NCBI GenBank assembly: GCA_035048815.1
Contig: JAUCBN010000028.1
Span: forward strand, 11,587,001 to 11,651,000
DNA from: Abelmoschus esculentus
Lineage: Eukaryota; Streptophyta; Magnoliopsida; Malvales; Malvaceae
Direction: 5' to 3'
DNA: 64,000 nt
Within the stretch, counting starts at the first letter, position 1, and each line of letters begins with the position of its first letter. The notes under the pieces are model-generated. The model worked only from the letters and a program-made list of their open reading frames with translations. It was not told where the DNA came from and ran no database searches. The position numbers were made by a program, and so were the translations under genes. Below, piece by piece: positions 42,706 through 54,509 of the stretch.

Positions 42706-44940
42706 CACTCAAAAAGTGGTCTGTAATCATTAATTTTATCTAGAAGAAAAAACCGATTTAATTTTTATTTCATTCTCTATAACGGGCTTTAGTTTTATTT
42801 ATTATTATAAAATTAAAAAAAATTAGTATATATGTCATTATCCTTATAAATATATATTATTAAATTTTTAAATTTGTGTTTGTTCTTTTTTCAATTAGCT
42901 TTCATTATCACATATTTGTTATTAAAATCAAAATTTAAAAATATTATAGATCATTATTTTGTTTTCATTTACTATTTATATATTTTTTCTTATTATTTTC
43001 ATTATTATTTATTATAATAATTATTAATTATTATTATAATTATTATATCTATAACAGTAAATTAAATATAAAACCTAAAATAAATATTAAATAAACAACA
43101 CATATATCATAACTAAACTAACAAGCTTATTTCTATTAAATAAATAATATTCCAATTATAACCTAAAACTAAATAAATAAATATAACACAAGCCCATTTT
43201 TATATTGCAAAGCTTAACCCTTATAACCTAATCTTAGCCCGGATTACAATTAAAAAACCTTAACCCCTTGTATTTCCTTGCGCAACCGGTAATGAGCTGT
43301 TGGATTTGATCTGAGATTCAATGGTCCGGATGATTAGGAGACAAAGTTTCAGATCCTCCAAGCGCTCCACGCACGACTCTTCAATGCCCCTGATTGGCTA
43401 TTTATCTTCCCGTTGTCCGATCATCTGGCCACTACGTAGCCTCCGGTTGACCCTTCCTCTTTGTCCATCACGTGTGTAAAGAAAACAAGTAAAATTATGT
43501 TAGGTTCATACGATTAGAGCCAAAAATTCCAGCAAATATCCATGCATGTACAGAGAATTTTAATACCACAAACTAACAAGGACATTGGCCAAACATGAAT
43601 CCGTCCAAACATGAAAATAACAAATAGGGGATTTCAACATTTCATTTTTTTCTTTTAGTCGGTGTAAATCGGTTATATAAATCAAACAAAAAAAGTAATC
43701 AAGCTTCTCGCCACCATCATCGAAATCAATACAAAGGTTTTTTGAGGTATACTAGTGTTTTTCTTGCATGCATCGAATTAAAAAACCCCAAAAGTAGAAT
43801 TTAGGATTTGATCTTACCTCTTAATTTTACGTTGACAGGCAGTGAGTTTATCTTCTCCTTCTAGGAAATAAGTCTTTCAATCTTCTTTTGAAGGTTGTTT
43901 TGTTGGTGAGTGTAATCACTAATTTTATCCAGGGTAAAAGCTCGATTCTAAATTTTTGTTTCTCTTCAAATAACATGCTTGATTTTTAATGATTAAAATT
44001 TTTTATGTATGAATGTGTTTATCATGGGCTAAAAATTGTATATAAATATATTATATTATACTTTTTTCTCCTTTTTTGTTTTTAGTTAAAATAAAAATAT
44101 TATAAATATCATTATTTCCTTCTTATTATCATAGTTTAAAATATATATAAAATATTATAATATATTTAAGTTTATTTTTCTTTTAATTTTCAATCAAATT
44201 TTATTGTTTTTCTTTTTTTTTTTCATTCGGTATAGTGTTTTATTATTATTATTATGATGATGATGATGATGATGAGTTAAATAAATAAGAAGTAAACCCA
44301 AACAAATAAACCCATTAAATAATAAGTCCATTATTTTATTTTAATATCAGTCTAATATACATTTTAAAACTTAAAAATATTACAAGCCTGATTATAATTT
44401 TTCAAGAGCCCAAATCTACTCAGACCCACTACCCCATATCTGATAATTAACCAACATAAACCTTAACTCTCATCTATTTTCCCTTGCGAAGTCGGCTAAT
44501 AATCGTTAGATCTAACCTCGATCTAACGGTCCAGATGAAGGCTAGATGAAGCTTTTGGATCCTCAACGCACCCACGCACGGTTGTTCGCCTCCCTCACAT
44601 GTGCGTCACTTACAGGCGCCCAACCGTTCGGATTCCACACTTTCCTTTCGACTCCCTCTCCGGCCGATCACCATTCCTACCACCACATTCACATGTAAAC
44701 AGACAAAGAAAACCACTGTAAGATCATGCAAAAATTCAGAGCGAAAATCGCACCAATCTCAAAAAGAATTTCAGAATTTTCAGACAAACAAATTTACAGC
44801 CAAATATTAGAATTTTAGAGGCAACACCAACGCATATCAACAATTTCATATCATAATCGTACAATGAGCAGAGGTAACCAATGAAAAAAATGAAATTTTC
44901 TTTTCTTTTTTCTCATGTAATTCAGTTATAAAACAAAAAT
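42706..44940 (+). mobile_element. Two diverged LTR-like copies in tandem, downstream of the old gypsy pol
   Basis: 42,707 starts TGTAACACTC, an LTR-like start directly after the pol remnant. A phrase near 42,720 (TGTAATCATTAATTTTATC) recurs at 43,914 (TGTAATCACTAATTTTATC). Further along, 43,190-43,450 and 44,390-44,700 share order and words (CCCTTGCG, AACGGTCC/ATGGTCCGGATGA, CTCCACGCACG/CACCCACGCACG). So two related copies of about 1.1 kb lie head to tail. The second is the better candidate for having a full 3' end, near 44,800-44,940. No coding sequence. Confidence 0.55.
44236..44276. repeat. (ATT)n(ATG)n compound microsatellite
   Basis: TATTATTATTATTATGATGATGATGATGATGATGAG, within the second LTR-like copy. 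Confidence 0.9.
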
Positions 44941-45799
44941 TGTCACGACCCGAGTTTCGGGACTCGGAGTCGGGTTAACCCAAGGTGTGGGCTTTGTGTT
45001 GGGCTTGTTGGATCTTATTTGGGCTTAGAGGTTTGTTGTTAGGCTCAAGCTTGAAAGAGGGTTTGGGGTAGTTTAGTAAATGGCTAATTAGATGATAGAA
45101 AAGAGAAAAGAGGTGTTTAATTTTCTGCATTTTTGAAAAGGGTAATATCACTTCTCTTCATCTTTTTCTTCATCCTTTCCTCACCCATTTTCTCCCCTAA
45201 ACACCATCATTAAAGGTTGGTTTTTGATAGTCAAACTTGTAGAATCTCGTTTTAAGGTAAAAGGGGTTCTTGTTCAGCTCTAGAAGATCTATCTTTCAAG
45301 GTAAATTTGGTTTTTAATGGTGGAGGTAAGGTTTTAGTGGGGATTTTGAGGTAAGTTAGGGTTTTGGTTTTGAGAGGATTTTAGGATGATTTTAAGGTTG
45401 TTTTAGCTTCCTTAAATCACCTAAATGGAGTAGTAATGTTTTGGTTATCTTCTTTATTGTTGGGGAGCAAGGAGAACCATCAAGGAGTTTGGGCAAGGAG
45501 AAGGTTTGAGGGCTGGTTATGGGACTTCTTCAGCTCGTTTTAGAGGTTGGTACACTTCCAAATCCTTTGCATTTTCATGTGCATCGTCATTGTAGCATGC
45601 TTGTTTGATTGTGTGATGGTTTGGCTAGGATAGAGCCTTTGCATGCTTTAATGGTGTTTTGAATTATAGTTGATGAAAATGAGTAAAATTGGTTAGAAAC
45701 TCACTTAAATTACTTCATAAATGAGTAGGAATGATTTGGGATCGATTGGGTCAATTTTGGTTAAATTTCTTAGAAATTTAAAGCTCAAGACCTGCATTT

Positions 45800-46075
45800 T
45801 GTGTAGGGGGTATCGATAAATGGGCCACCGATATCGATACCCCTGAGAGAAAAATAGGCTATGTGGGCGGGGATATCGAACCATGGTTCGATACCGAACC
45901 CTTTAGTGGCATCTTCGGTTCGATGCTGGTATCGAATCCGAAGGGCCTCCTCAGTTGACCCTTAAGGTGGTCAAAGGGTATCGATGCCAGTATCAATACC
46001 CATGTTTCGATACCCTCTTTGGGTAGGTATTGATATAGGGTGTTTCGATAACCTACTTAGGTGTATCGATACCGA
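45800..46075. repeat. TATCGATACC / TTCGATACC palindrome cluster with a shared 20-bp module
   Basis: About ten GTATCGAT-type words in 275 bp. It includes TCGAACCATGGTTCGATACC at about 45,876-45,895, identical to the copia LTR copies at about 29,229 and 32,467. Confidence 0.9.
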
Positions 46076-46269
46076 TGTAAACTTTTGCTAAGAGAAATGG
46101 TTTTCAAGGTCCGTTAAGGGAAGTTAAAGGTCCTGATGAATCTTAAACCAATGAAATGAATCGTAAACCACTATTGATAATTTTACCTCGAAAGACTAAG
46201 TTATGATGGGTCGTGATAAGATTTGTTATGAGAATTATTCTTTCATGTTCAGTGTTGGCTTGATTATGG

Positions 46270-46560
46270 TATTACTATGATGTGAGATCCTAGGTGGATC
46301 ACCTTGTGTGGTACGAGTCTTTTGTTTAATGGGATCCAGATACCCAGTGAGTGATAGTGTTGCAACACAATGAAGACCATCCAATGTGAGATTCTGGGTG
46401 ATGTATCGAAGGCCATCCGATGTGAGATTCCGGGTGATGACTTTGCTCAATGAGAGATTCCTAGTGAAGACTCGATACGAGATTCCGAGTATACTAGCTC
46501 GATGTGAGATTCTGAGCAACCCGTTGTGAGATTCTAGGTCAGGTGAGTTCCCTAGTGTCA
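46270..46560 (+). repeat. Imperfect tandem repeat, GATGTGAGATTCYGGGTGA-type unit
   Basis: Eight or so copies of (C/G)GATGTGAGATTC(C/T)(G/T)(G/A)GTGA at 20-40-bp spacing. Short repeats of this kind are seen in long plant gypsy LTRs. Confidence 0.7.
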
Positions 46561-47096
46561 GGTTGACAATGGGCCTCACTCTTGATTTGTTTACCGTACG
46601 CTTTTGGTTGCATTTAGTTTGTCATATCATTATATTATCTTATCTCGCATGTTTATAGTTATGATTCACTTGAAAGCACAGTCGATAGGTTGTGTACACA
46701 CTGAGCTTTCGTAGCTCAATGTTTTGGGATTTGTTTTCATGCGTAGGTTTGTAGGTGATGATTGTATGGATGTTGCGGAGCACCATCGGCGAAGGACTTC
46801 AACATTGACCGATTGGTAGAGTACAATTGCTAGATTATTGGCCTATGTATTCGTAGGACCATTACTGTAATTGTAACTCTATCTTATTTTAATTTGTCAA
46901 GGTCAAATATTTTATTAAACTTGTATTTGGAGCTCCCATACTATATTGGGTTATGAAACCACTTTGAATTTTAATATCGTTTTTTTAAATTATGTCATAT
47001 TTCATGAATTAATTTTGATTTGATTTGAAATTTTACGGATACAAGTTTGGGCTTATGGCCCAAATGTGACACCCGAGTATAAGGTGTTACATTTAG

Positions 47097-47108
47097 TGGT
47101 ATCAAAGC
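47097..47108 (+). other. Primer-binding site of the Tekay-like element
   Basis: TGGTATCAAAGC, complementary to initiator tRNA-Met with one mismatch, 5 bp after the LTR end. Confidence 0.75.
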
Positions 47109-47259
47109 TTAGGTTTAGTCGATTCTAGGATGTGCCCAGGGATGAGAGTCGGGTGTTGTGATAAGTGTCTAGCGAATACATGCCCATGAGTCTTAGTAGT
47201 ACTTAAAAAGCTGTTTTCTGATGGTGTAATTCTTTCATTTGACTGTCCAGGCATGAATC

Positions 47260-47513
47260 ATGCCTATGAGGTTCAAAGGCGTTGAGGAAAGCTTGGGTTC
47301 CCACGAGGGGAGCGTTGGTGATGATAGTACGCGTGGGGTGGACGAGTTTGAGGAAGGGGCTAGGCATGTGGCGAATTATTTCACCCATCTGTACCGTGCT
47401 TTGGATCGGATAGTGAGGGCTATTCTGAGGCGTGCAGTTACCCCACATGAGACACCTATCGAGAGGGTTCGTAGGCAAGGTGCTATGGATTTCATAGGTT
47501 CTGGTGATGCGTG
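47260..47513 (+). pseudogene. Tekay-like gag, N-terminal part (split by insertion)
   Basis: Open from MPMRFKGVEESLGSHEGS through DEFEEGARHVANYFTHLYRA and RQGAMDFIGSGDA. It then stops at the left edge of the Athila-like element. The protein continues at 55,871 (YGQDNPMRADQ ...). Gag would form the particle shell. The frame is open up to the insertion point. Confidence 0.75.
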
Positions 47514-48870
47514 TGGTATAAGCGCAATTTGAGTGCAAGTGTACACGTCGTCAAGTAATAAAATAATAAGTATATCGTGTATCGTCTCCACAGGGATTGG
47601 TATACTTAATACGTCTTCCTTTGTTCCCTTGCTCCTGAAAATAAAGTAAAAACACAATTAAGTTGATTTGTTTTATCTAACTAAATAATTAAATAACAAA
47701 ACATAAAATAAAAGGTTGAAGACGATATAGAAAAAGTGGGTAGGATCCAGTTACGTCAATTAGTGGATTCAATTGATCTTATTCTTGTCCAATACAATCA
47801 CACAACACTACTTCGACAGTACAACAGATACCGCCTCGGTAATATTGGTGTTCCTCTACCGCGACAATCTCTTGCTCTTGGACAGAGGTATCAAAGTTCA
47901 GCAAAGTGTCCGTAAGTGACTCCGTTCTCTGAGTCAGAGTGCTGTTGATGACCAGTCCTTGATGATACCTCTCGGCGTAAATCAACGATAACCACCAACC
48001 AATCCAACACTTCTTTTAGCTGCTGAAACTCTTAACCTATCTTCTGGGCTTCCAAAGAGTATAGTACGAGTTAGTGTCTACAACACCGTACTTATCCCTT
48101 TCATGAATCTACACCTCTCGATGCTAGATAAATAGATTACTTGCAAACTTCCCTCTCGAGCTTGAATACAAGAACAAAAAATGGCAATAGGATAAGTAAA
48201 CTTTGATTTTATTATTGCATAAGAACAAAGATACAAAAATCAATCTCCTCTCACTAATATCGACAACCTTCACCTATCCCTAAGAAATTTAGAATATATT
48301 ATCGTTTAAGTACAATTCTTAGGGAGGAAGGGTTTTCTCTAAAAATCAGCTCTCTTAACAATGTGGCCGGCTAAGGTATTTATAGTCTTAACCTAGGGTA
48401 AACCTTTCCTAAATAGACTTCAACTTGGAGTAGGGAATAAGTCTTCTTCAAGGAATTTGATATTTCCAAGTTTGCCGCCTTCTAAAAGAGTTTTCCCGCT
48501 TGGTCTTTGAATTGGGCTTTTAGCGCGCTAACCTGGTCCAATTGATGAGCTGCATTTTCTAGAATGTTCTCTATATTTTATTTTTCATCGCGCCTCCATT
48601 GTTGGTGCTGTCACACTGGATTTTGCCACGGCCTTGTCTTCTCCCTTGGCCGCAACACTGCTTCTCTGCCGCTTCAGCTTTGGATATTCCTGTATGTATA
48701 AAATATGTAATAATATCTGCATTCTCTATAAATATTGACTTTGTAAGTAATGATAACGGAATATCTAATATTTTCTCAAAGAGTCCATATTTCAGTTCAA
48801 GTTGGTGTATAATAGATGGATAAAGTACCATGAGAAGGATAGTAAATAACTGCCTTTTAGGCACTCATCA
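47514..48870 (-). repeat. 3' LTR of the Athila-like element
   Basis: Direct partner of 54,510-55,870. TATA-like CTATAAATACC on the minus strand (about 48,376-48,387). Confidence 0.9.
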
Positions 48871-49760
48871 AATACCGCCAAACTCGATCTATTACTTGTC
48901 CTCAAGTAATGCAAAACATTAAATTGCCGAACCTTACTCCCCTTTGGTCTTACTCTTCCATCTATTCTCGCCACCATGGTCATGTCTATCTCTCTGTTTT
49001 AGCCATTAGTTTACCCAAGGACTTTTACTAATAAACAAGCTATAAGGCTAGGTGAGTGTGTGCATTTTATGGACAAGGCTGATTCAAGGCTTTCTTAGAT
49101 AAACTCTAAGTTCAAGACAAATAGAATCTTGGACTAAAGCTGTCTCCTTAAAACAACAAGTCTTGAGCCAATTTCGGGCACCTCAAGATATGCGTTTTCT
49201 ATTTTCTTTATTTTTCTTCTTCTTATTTTTTTATTAACCACCTATTTAGCATACTAGAGCCAATTTTGGGAACCTCTAGTATGAAGGAGAGCAAAACTAG
49301 AGCCAGTGATAGACACCTCTAGTTATTTTTCCAACAAGTTCTAAGTCTTTATCACCTAAGTTTATTAAAAAAACTCCTAAATCAAACAAGTCCAAAAAGT
49401 GTTTATTTTCTATCTAGCCCTAAAGCAAGCTTCTAAGTTTTATTCCATGAGTATCCTATGGTTATCCCTTCAAAACAGAACTTGACCATGGTAAGGAGAA
49501 AGATTTCTATAGCCTTAAAGGTGTAAACTAAAGCAAAGCTGACGTAGGGCAGTGCAAGATTACAAACATAAATTCAAGAAAAGGGTATATTGTAAAGAAA
49601 AAAATAAATTTACTCTCTTTTCATGGTAATGCTGCGGTAGTTGGTAACCTCGGCAGTACTTCTGTACCTACAATCTCCCCCAAACTCAAACCGAGCATTG
49701 TCCTTAATGCTCAAAATATACAGTCTACAAAAGAAAACAAGGATAGTAAAGCAGCAGGGA
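48871..49760 (-). other. Non-coding 3' region of the Athila-like element, with hairpins and purine tract
   Basis: No reading frame of note. It contains the three covarying hairpins listed separately and a purine tract TTGAGTTTGGGGGAGATT on the minus strand (about 49,670-49,690) that could be a plus-strand primer. A second, weaker GAGTTTGGCGGTATT lies directly before the LTR. Confidence 0.6.
49161..49324 (-). ncRNA. Three tandem hairpins with 14-nt loops and compensating stem changes
   Basis: Plus-strand coordinates: stem TCTTGAG/CTCAAGA at 49,161-49,188; stem ATACTAGAG/CTCTAGTAT at 49,251-49,282; stem AACTAGAG/CTCTAGTT at 49,295-49,324. Every stem is perfect, every loop is exactly 14 nt, and the first two loops are near identical (CCAATTTCGGGCAC, CCAATTTTGGGAAC). 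Where the stems differ, both strands change together. That pattern suggests structure kept by selection, probably in the element RNA (minus-strand sense). Role unknown. Confidence 0.6.
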
Positions 49761-51295
49761 TTAAATAGATTCTGATTGTGATTCAGAAGAGCTGCTGGAA
49801 ATAGCTGCCCTCCTAAGTATTCCGGCCGATGTTTTCATTCTTGATCCTTGTCCTGGTGATTGTTGTGTTTTTGCCTGCCGAGGCGGTTGTACTCTGGTGG
49901 GCGTTTGTTTCTACAGTAGTGCTGTAACTTCATCTCCATCTTCTTCTTCGTTTGTATGCATCACCTTTGTTTCTCCCCATGCCTCGTCCATCGGTATTCT
50001 CTCTTGGGTATGCGATGAGCTCTCATGGACATACTCATCAATCTGTCTAGAGAGACTATCTTCAGAAAAACTGCCTATGGGGATAGGATTCTGTGGTGGA
50101 GAGTTGAAGACAACTCTCCTCTTTGATGGCCGCTTGCTGCTGGATGTTGTGGCGGCCGTGCTTGCAGGTCTGGATGGGCCGACCGCGTGAAACTGTTGTT
50201 GTTTCCTGGTGCTAAAGAATGGTTGAGGCCCTGGAGCAGGTGTTGTTTCTGTGTAAGGTGCGACAGTGACGAAAATGTTGGGAGGAAAATCTGGAAACTA
50301 CATCTCGTGGGTGGGAAAATTCTGGGTCAGCATGTTGGCAAGAGTGTTGTTGAAATCTCTCTGATATTCCATGTATCTTTGCTGGCGCAGGTCCATGTCT
50401 GACATCCTCTACAAAATCTCCTGATATGGATCTGTTGCGGCAGTGGCTTGGGCATGGTCAGGTGCTTCTGCCGTATACTGCCCTCCGGTAGTAAAGTCGG
50501 CAGTGAATTATTGAGGTGTTTCCTACACTAGGTCTGCTTGGGTGATCTGCATCACTTTATGGCAGAATTCTTTTGTCCAGCCTTGCCTTTGTGTTATGTA
50601 TTCATCGGTTGCTTCTATAGGGACACCTGCAGCAATGCATAGGGCAGAGATTAAACTAGGAAAATATAATGGACCTCGTTCTTTCTTACCGCAATCATAG
50701 ATTTCTTGAAGAATAATCTCTCCAACATTGATGGTCCTTTTGTTGATGATTGAATGAATGAGCAACAATCTTTTTCTATCAACTGTGTTGTTGTGTGAGG
50801 TGGGCATGAGGCGTCGCTTGAAAAATGTGCACCAAAGCTTGGCTTCGGGTTTAAGGCTGAGCCTTGTTACACAACCCCTATGGGCACCGGTTTCCCATGG
50901 AGTGTTGTCGTAGCAAAGTTCATCATTGACAACCTCGTATTCCTCGATATTTGTTGCAAATTCACCATGTTCATCGCCTATGGGGATAACTATGTAGTAA
51001 TCGTTGATTGCCTCGGCATCAAGCTTTACTGGCTTGCCCCGATAGTAGACGAATAGTGTGTCTTTTTTCGGGCAATGCGCATAGAATTCTCTTACAATCA
51101 TGGCATTTACTATGGGAGGAGGCAGGATTTTTCCCAATCCCGGTCTTCGATTCTGTCGAATAAGAATTGGTCGGTGCTGTAGTTTTCTTCAATGGTGTGC
51201 TGGAATCCTTGTTCCTCCCATAACTGCTGTGCAACAAAAGACCTTTGGAATCGTTCTGCTACGTTGCTATTGGCAAAGTGTTTATATGCTGCCAT
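49761..51295 (-). pseudogene. Plant-transposon-protein-like ORF in the Athila-like element
   Basis: From ATG 51,295: AAYKHFANSNVAERFQRSFV, QQLWEEQGFQHTIEENYS. After a frameshift near 51,130 it reads GKILPPPIVNAMIVREFYAH, KPVKLDAEAINDYYIVIP, then LWCTFFKRRLMPTSHNNTV, RKRLLLIHSIINKRTINVGE and SLISALCIAAGVPIEATDE. This matches, from memory, the putative plant transposon protein domain often found in retroelement-rich dicot genomes, of unknown biochemical function. A stop after QADLV (50,525) precedes a low-complexity tail (PYTETTPAPGPQPFF, SSSKRPSKRRVVFNSPPQN) that runs to SSSSSESQSESI and a stop at 49,761. Its Ser-rich, basic tail suggests a nuclear protein; that is inference. Confidence 0.7.
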
Positions 51296-51794
51296 GGAGG
51301 ATTCGAATATTGATGAGATGTTCTTGAGAATAGGTTGTAAAGTGCAAGACTGCGGTTAAGAATGCAGAGAGTATTTGTGAGATTTGAAAGATAGTGAGAG
51401 CAAGATTGTTCAAGAAAGTAAAAATAGCAAGAATGCAAAAGTAAATAATGCACAACAATGAGTCTGCTTGTATAGGCTGTAAAAATATGACTGTTAAAAA
51501 GTAGCCGTTAGACATTTACTGCCTTGATGCACAGTTACTGCCGCGGCGAGTTTCTCGGTAGAGAACCGTTACAATGTTTTTGCCTGTTAGGAATTCTGCA
51601 TTTCTGACGTAGTGCAATGCTGCGGCAGCAGATTTCCTGCTATGGCATAATTTTTCCTGCATTCAGTGCTTTATTTATAAAACAAAAACATAAAAAAATT
51701 TAAATACTGAAAACAAAGCATAACACCATAAATTACTAAAAATAATAATATATAAATTAATCCGAATATAATAATTAAAATTGAAGGGAAGAGA
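51296..51794 (-). other. Spacer between protease and accessory ORF of the Athila-like element
   Basis: About 500 bp, AT-rich, with no protein motif. It would be the leader of the accessory ORF and might carry a promoter or splice signal, but I see none clearly. Confidence 0.45.
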
Positions 51795-54360
51795 TTATGT
51801 TACTTGTGGAGTACATGTGAATGCATCTCCCTCTTTCATTATCTCTTTCTGGCCCGTATCTGTCTTCATGAGTTGGCCAGTCCCTTCAGTGCATTCGGCC
51901 TCTCGTTTGGGTTTTATTCTTTTATCGAACAGTCTGCCGAGCGTGCTGCCTAGGTAGGATGTTTTAGTACCCTTATTCGGTGTATGGAGAGCCTTACATT
52001 CTGCTGGAGCGTCTGAATTTGGAAGATTATGGAAGGCGTTCAACTTGACTTGTTGATCATTTACCCGTATTGTGAGCTCACCATTTTCCACATCGATGAT
52101 GGTGCGTCCAGTAGTAAGGAAAGGTCGTCCCAATATGATCGATGCATTGTCGTTGGCCTCACAATCAAGAACAAGAAAGTCAGCAAGAAATATAAACTTG
52201 TCAACTTTCACCAGAATGTCCTCAATTTTGCCTTCAGGATGCACATAGGACCGATCTGCAAATTGGAGCAGTATTGTTGTTGGTTTTGCCCGTCCTATTC
52301 CAAGTTTCTGAAAGACTAATTTGGGCATTAGGTTGATGCTCGCTCCCAAGTCGCATAGGGCCTTTCCTTTATAACCATCCCCAATTGCACAAGGAATTGT
52401 GAAGCATCCAGGATCTTTTAGTTTGGGTGGCATACGATTATGTAGCATGGCCATACAACCTTCAGTGGCTGCCACCGTTTCAAATTCCCCTAGCCTTCGT
52501 CGTTTGGATACTATATCCTTTAAAAACTTGGCATAGTTGGGCATTTGTTTAATAGCCTCAACTAGTGGCAAGTTGATATGGACCTGCTTCAATATGTCTA
52601 GGAATTTCTGAAATTGATGGTCCTGTTTCTGCTTCTTTAGACTTTGTGGAAAAGGAGGTAGTGGTCTGATATCTTCCAGGTTTTCTTGGATATTGAGTTT
52701 AATATCTGGGTTGAACTTATCTGCAACTGCCTCGGCGGAATATTCTGATACTGCTGGTTCTATTGCCGTGGTAGAGCTTTCGGCAGGGTCTTGCTCAACT
52801 TTTGAGTCCTCATGATGTTGCTTTTCTGGTTGGACTCTTTCGGTTGAGGTCCCTTCTTTATTTTTCAATTGTAGGCCACTTCTAGTTGTGATTACCTTAC
52901 ATTGCTTATGGCCTAACACCTTAGCAACTTCAGTACTGCTAGGTAAAACCCCTGGTGGTTGAGTGTTTTGTCGTTGGGCAAATTGACCAACCTAGGTTTC
53001 TAGAGATTTTATCGCGGTCTCCTAGTTCTACAGTCTCATCTTAGTTCGGTTCATGAAGTCATCAGTACGTTTCATGAACCGACTATTCTCCATCATGAAT
53101 GCATCAATTTTTGTCATGAAAGCTGTGAGAGAATATCCCAATGCATTTAGAGACTGTTGCTGTTGTACCTACTGCTATGGTATGGGCTGCTGAGTGTTCT
53201 GCTACGACAGGTTCTGGCTTTGATGCTGGAATCCAAGGGCTTGACTAATTGGATTCAAGGCATTGTTGGGGTTACTCCATGAAAAGTTTGGATGTCTTTT
53301 CCAAGATGGGTTGTAATTGTTGGAAATCATTGGATTGTTTCTGTTATAATTTCCAACATATAGGCTGGACTCCTCATCTGGCATGTAGTCCGATGAGTTA
53401 ACTACCTTAACCTCATGTACGTTTCTCCGGGCTTGCATATTCTGAACCATCTTGGTTAGAGAAGTCAATTGTGCTGCCACCGAACTTGATGTATCTAATT
53501 CATGGGCTGTGGTATGACGTCTCATTCCTCTTCGCCTTGATGTGGGAAATTGGAAATCGCTCCTTTCGAGTTTGTTCAGAATTTCAATGGCCTCCGCGGG
53601 TGCTCTATCCAAAAGTATCCTATTTGCGGAAGCATCTAGCATCATCCTTATGGAGGCATTAGTAGCATTATAAAACATGGAGACTTGCATCCACAAGGGA
53701 AAACCATGTAGTGGGTATTTGTTTAATAGTTCTCTGTAACGTTCCCATGCCTCATACATCGGTTTATCTTCATCTTGCCTGAATGATGTGATTTCATTAC
53801 GAATGCGGTCATAGAGATTTTTCGGATTAAACCTCGTAATGAGTTCTTGGCAGAGTTCCTCCCAAGATCCTATGGATCCTACTGGGATACCATTCAACCA
53901 AGTTTTCGCCCTATCCCTTAGTGAATAGGGGAACAATTTTAATCATAGAATATCTTCATGGACTCCTTGAATCTTGAAAGAGTTGCACACTTCAATGAAT
54001 GATTTGAGATGCTGCCTTGCATCTTTAGTAGCAAACCCACTAAACTGTCCAATTGTGTTCAACATGTTGAACATCACTGGTTTGAGCTCAAAGTGAGTTG
54101 CTTCAATTTCTGGGGTGACTACGCCAGGGTTGAGTCTGTTTAAATCTTCCACCAGATAGTCTCTAACAGTGGGCTACCTCGGAAATGGTTGCGGCATTGG
54201 CTGCTGTGGCATTGCTGGCGGCAGTACATTATGATCAACAGGTGGAATTTGTCCTCTTGGTGGATCATCCATGGCTTGAAACAAATTTCGTCTCATATGG
54301 TGTCTTGTACGTTCAATCTCAGGATCCAACTCGTATAGTGGTCCACTCGGGTTTGCCGTA
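51795..54360 (-). pseudogene. Athila-like gag-protease
   Basis: Gag begins near 54,350 with SGPLYELDPEIERTRH, then VVTPEIEATHFELKPVMFNM, LKLFPYSLRDRAKTWLNGIP, SWEELCQELITRFNPKNLYD, FRQDEDKPMYEAWERYRELL (retrotransposon gag domain) and a linker with YVGNYNRNNPMISNNYNPS. In the frame 52,919-51,795: RSGLQLKNKEGTS, then FTIPCAIGDGYKGKALCDLG, ASINLMPKLVFQKLGIG (aspartic protease, DLGAS in place of DTGAS) and ASIILGRPFLTTGRTIIDVE. Stops interrupt the gag at several places, for example near 53,940 and 53,200. It ends GDAFTCTPQVT-stop where RT should start. Confidence 0.88.
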
Positions 54361-54478
54361 GTCGTAAACCAAATAAATTAAATTTAGTAAAAAAAATTAA
54401 ATAAATAATTAAAATTAAAGTTAGATAACGAATAGTTAAAAAACAAGAAAATTAAAGAAAACAAAATTTAGTTGCCAA

Positions 54479-54495
54479 TCCCCGAAACGGTGCCA
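54479..54495 (-). other. Primer-binding site of the Athila-like element
   Basis: TGGCACCGTTTCGGGGA on the minus strand, preceded by TATCAAGTTTT as in the plus-strand relative at 58,051. Athila-type, complementary to tRNA-Asp with mismatches. Confidence 0.8.
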
Positions 54496-54509
54496 AAAAC
54501 TTGATAGTA

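Larger units (their letters stand above)
44941..47091 (+). repeat. 5' LTR (2,151 bp) of a Tekay-like Ty3/gypsy element
   Basis: Starts TGTCACGACCCGAG and ends GGTGTTACA, followed after 5 bp by a primer-binding site. Unusually long LTR with internal repeats. A palindrome cluster lies at 45,800-46,075 and an imperfect tandem repeat at 46,270-46,560. Diverged relative at 686-2,805. The minus frame 46,235-46,579 is read through the tandem repeat and is not a gene. Confidence 0.85.
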
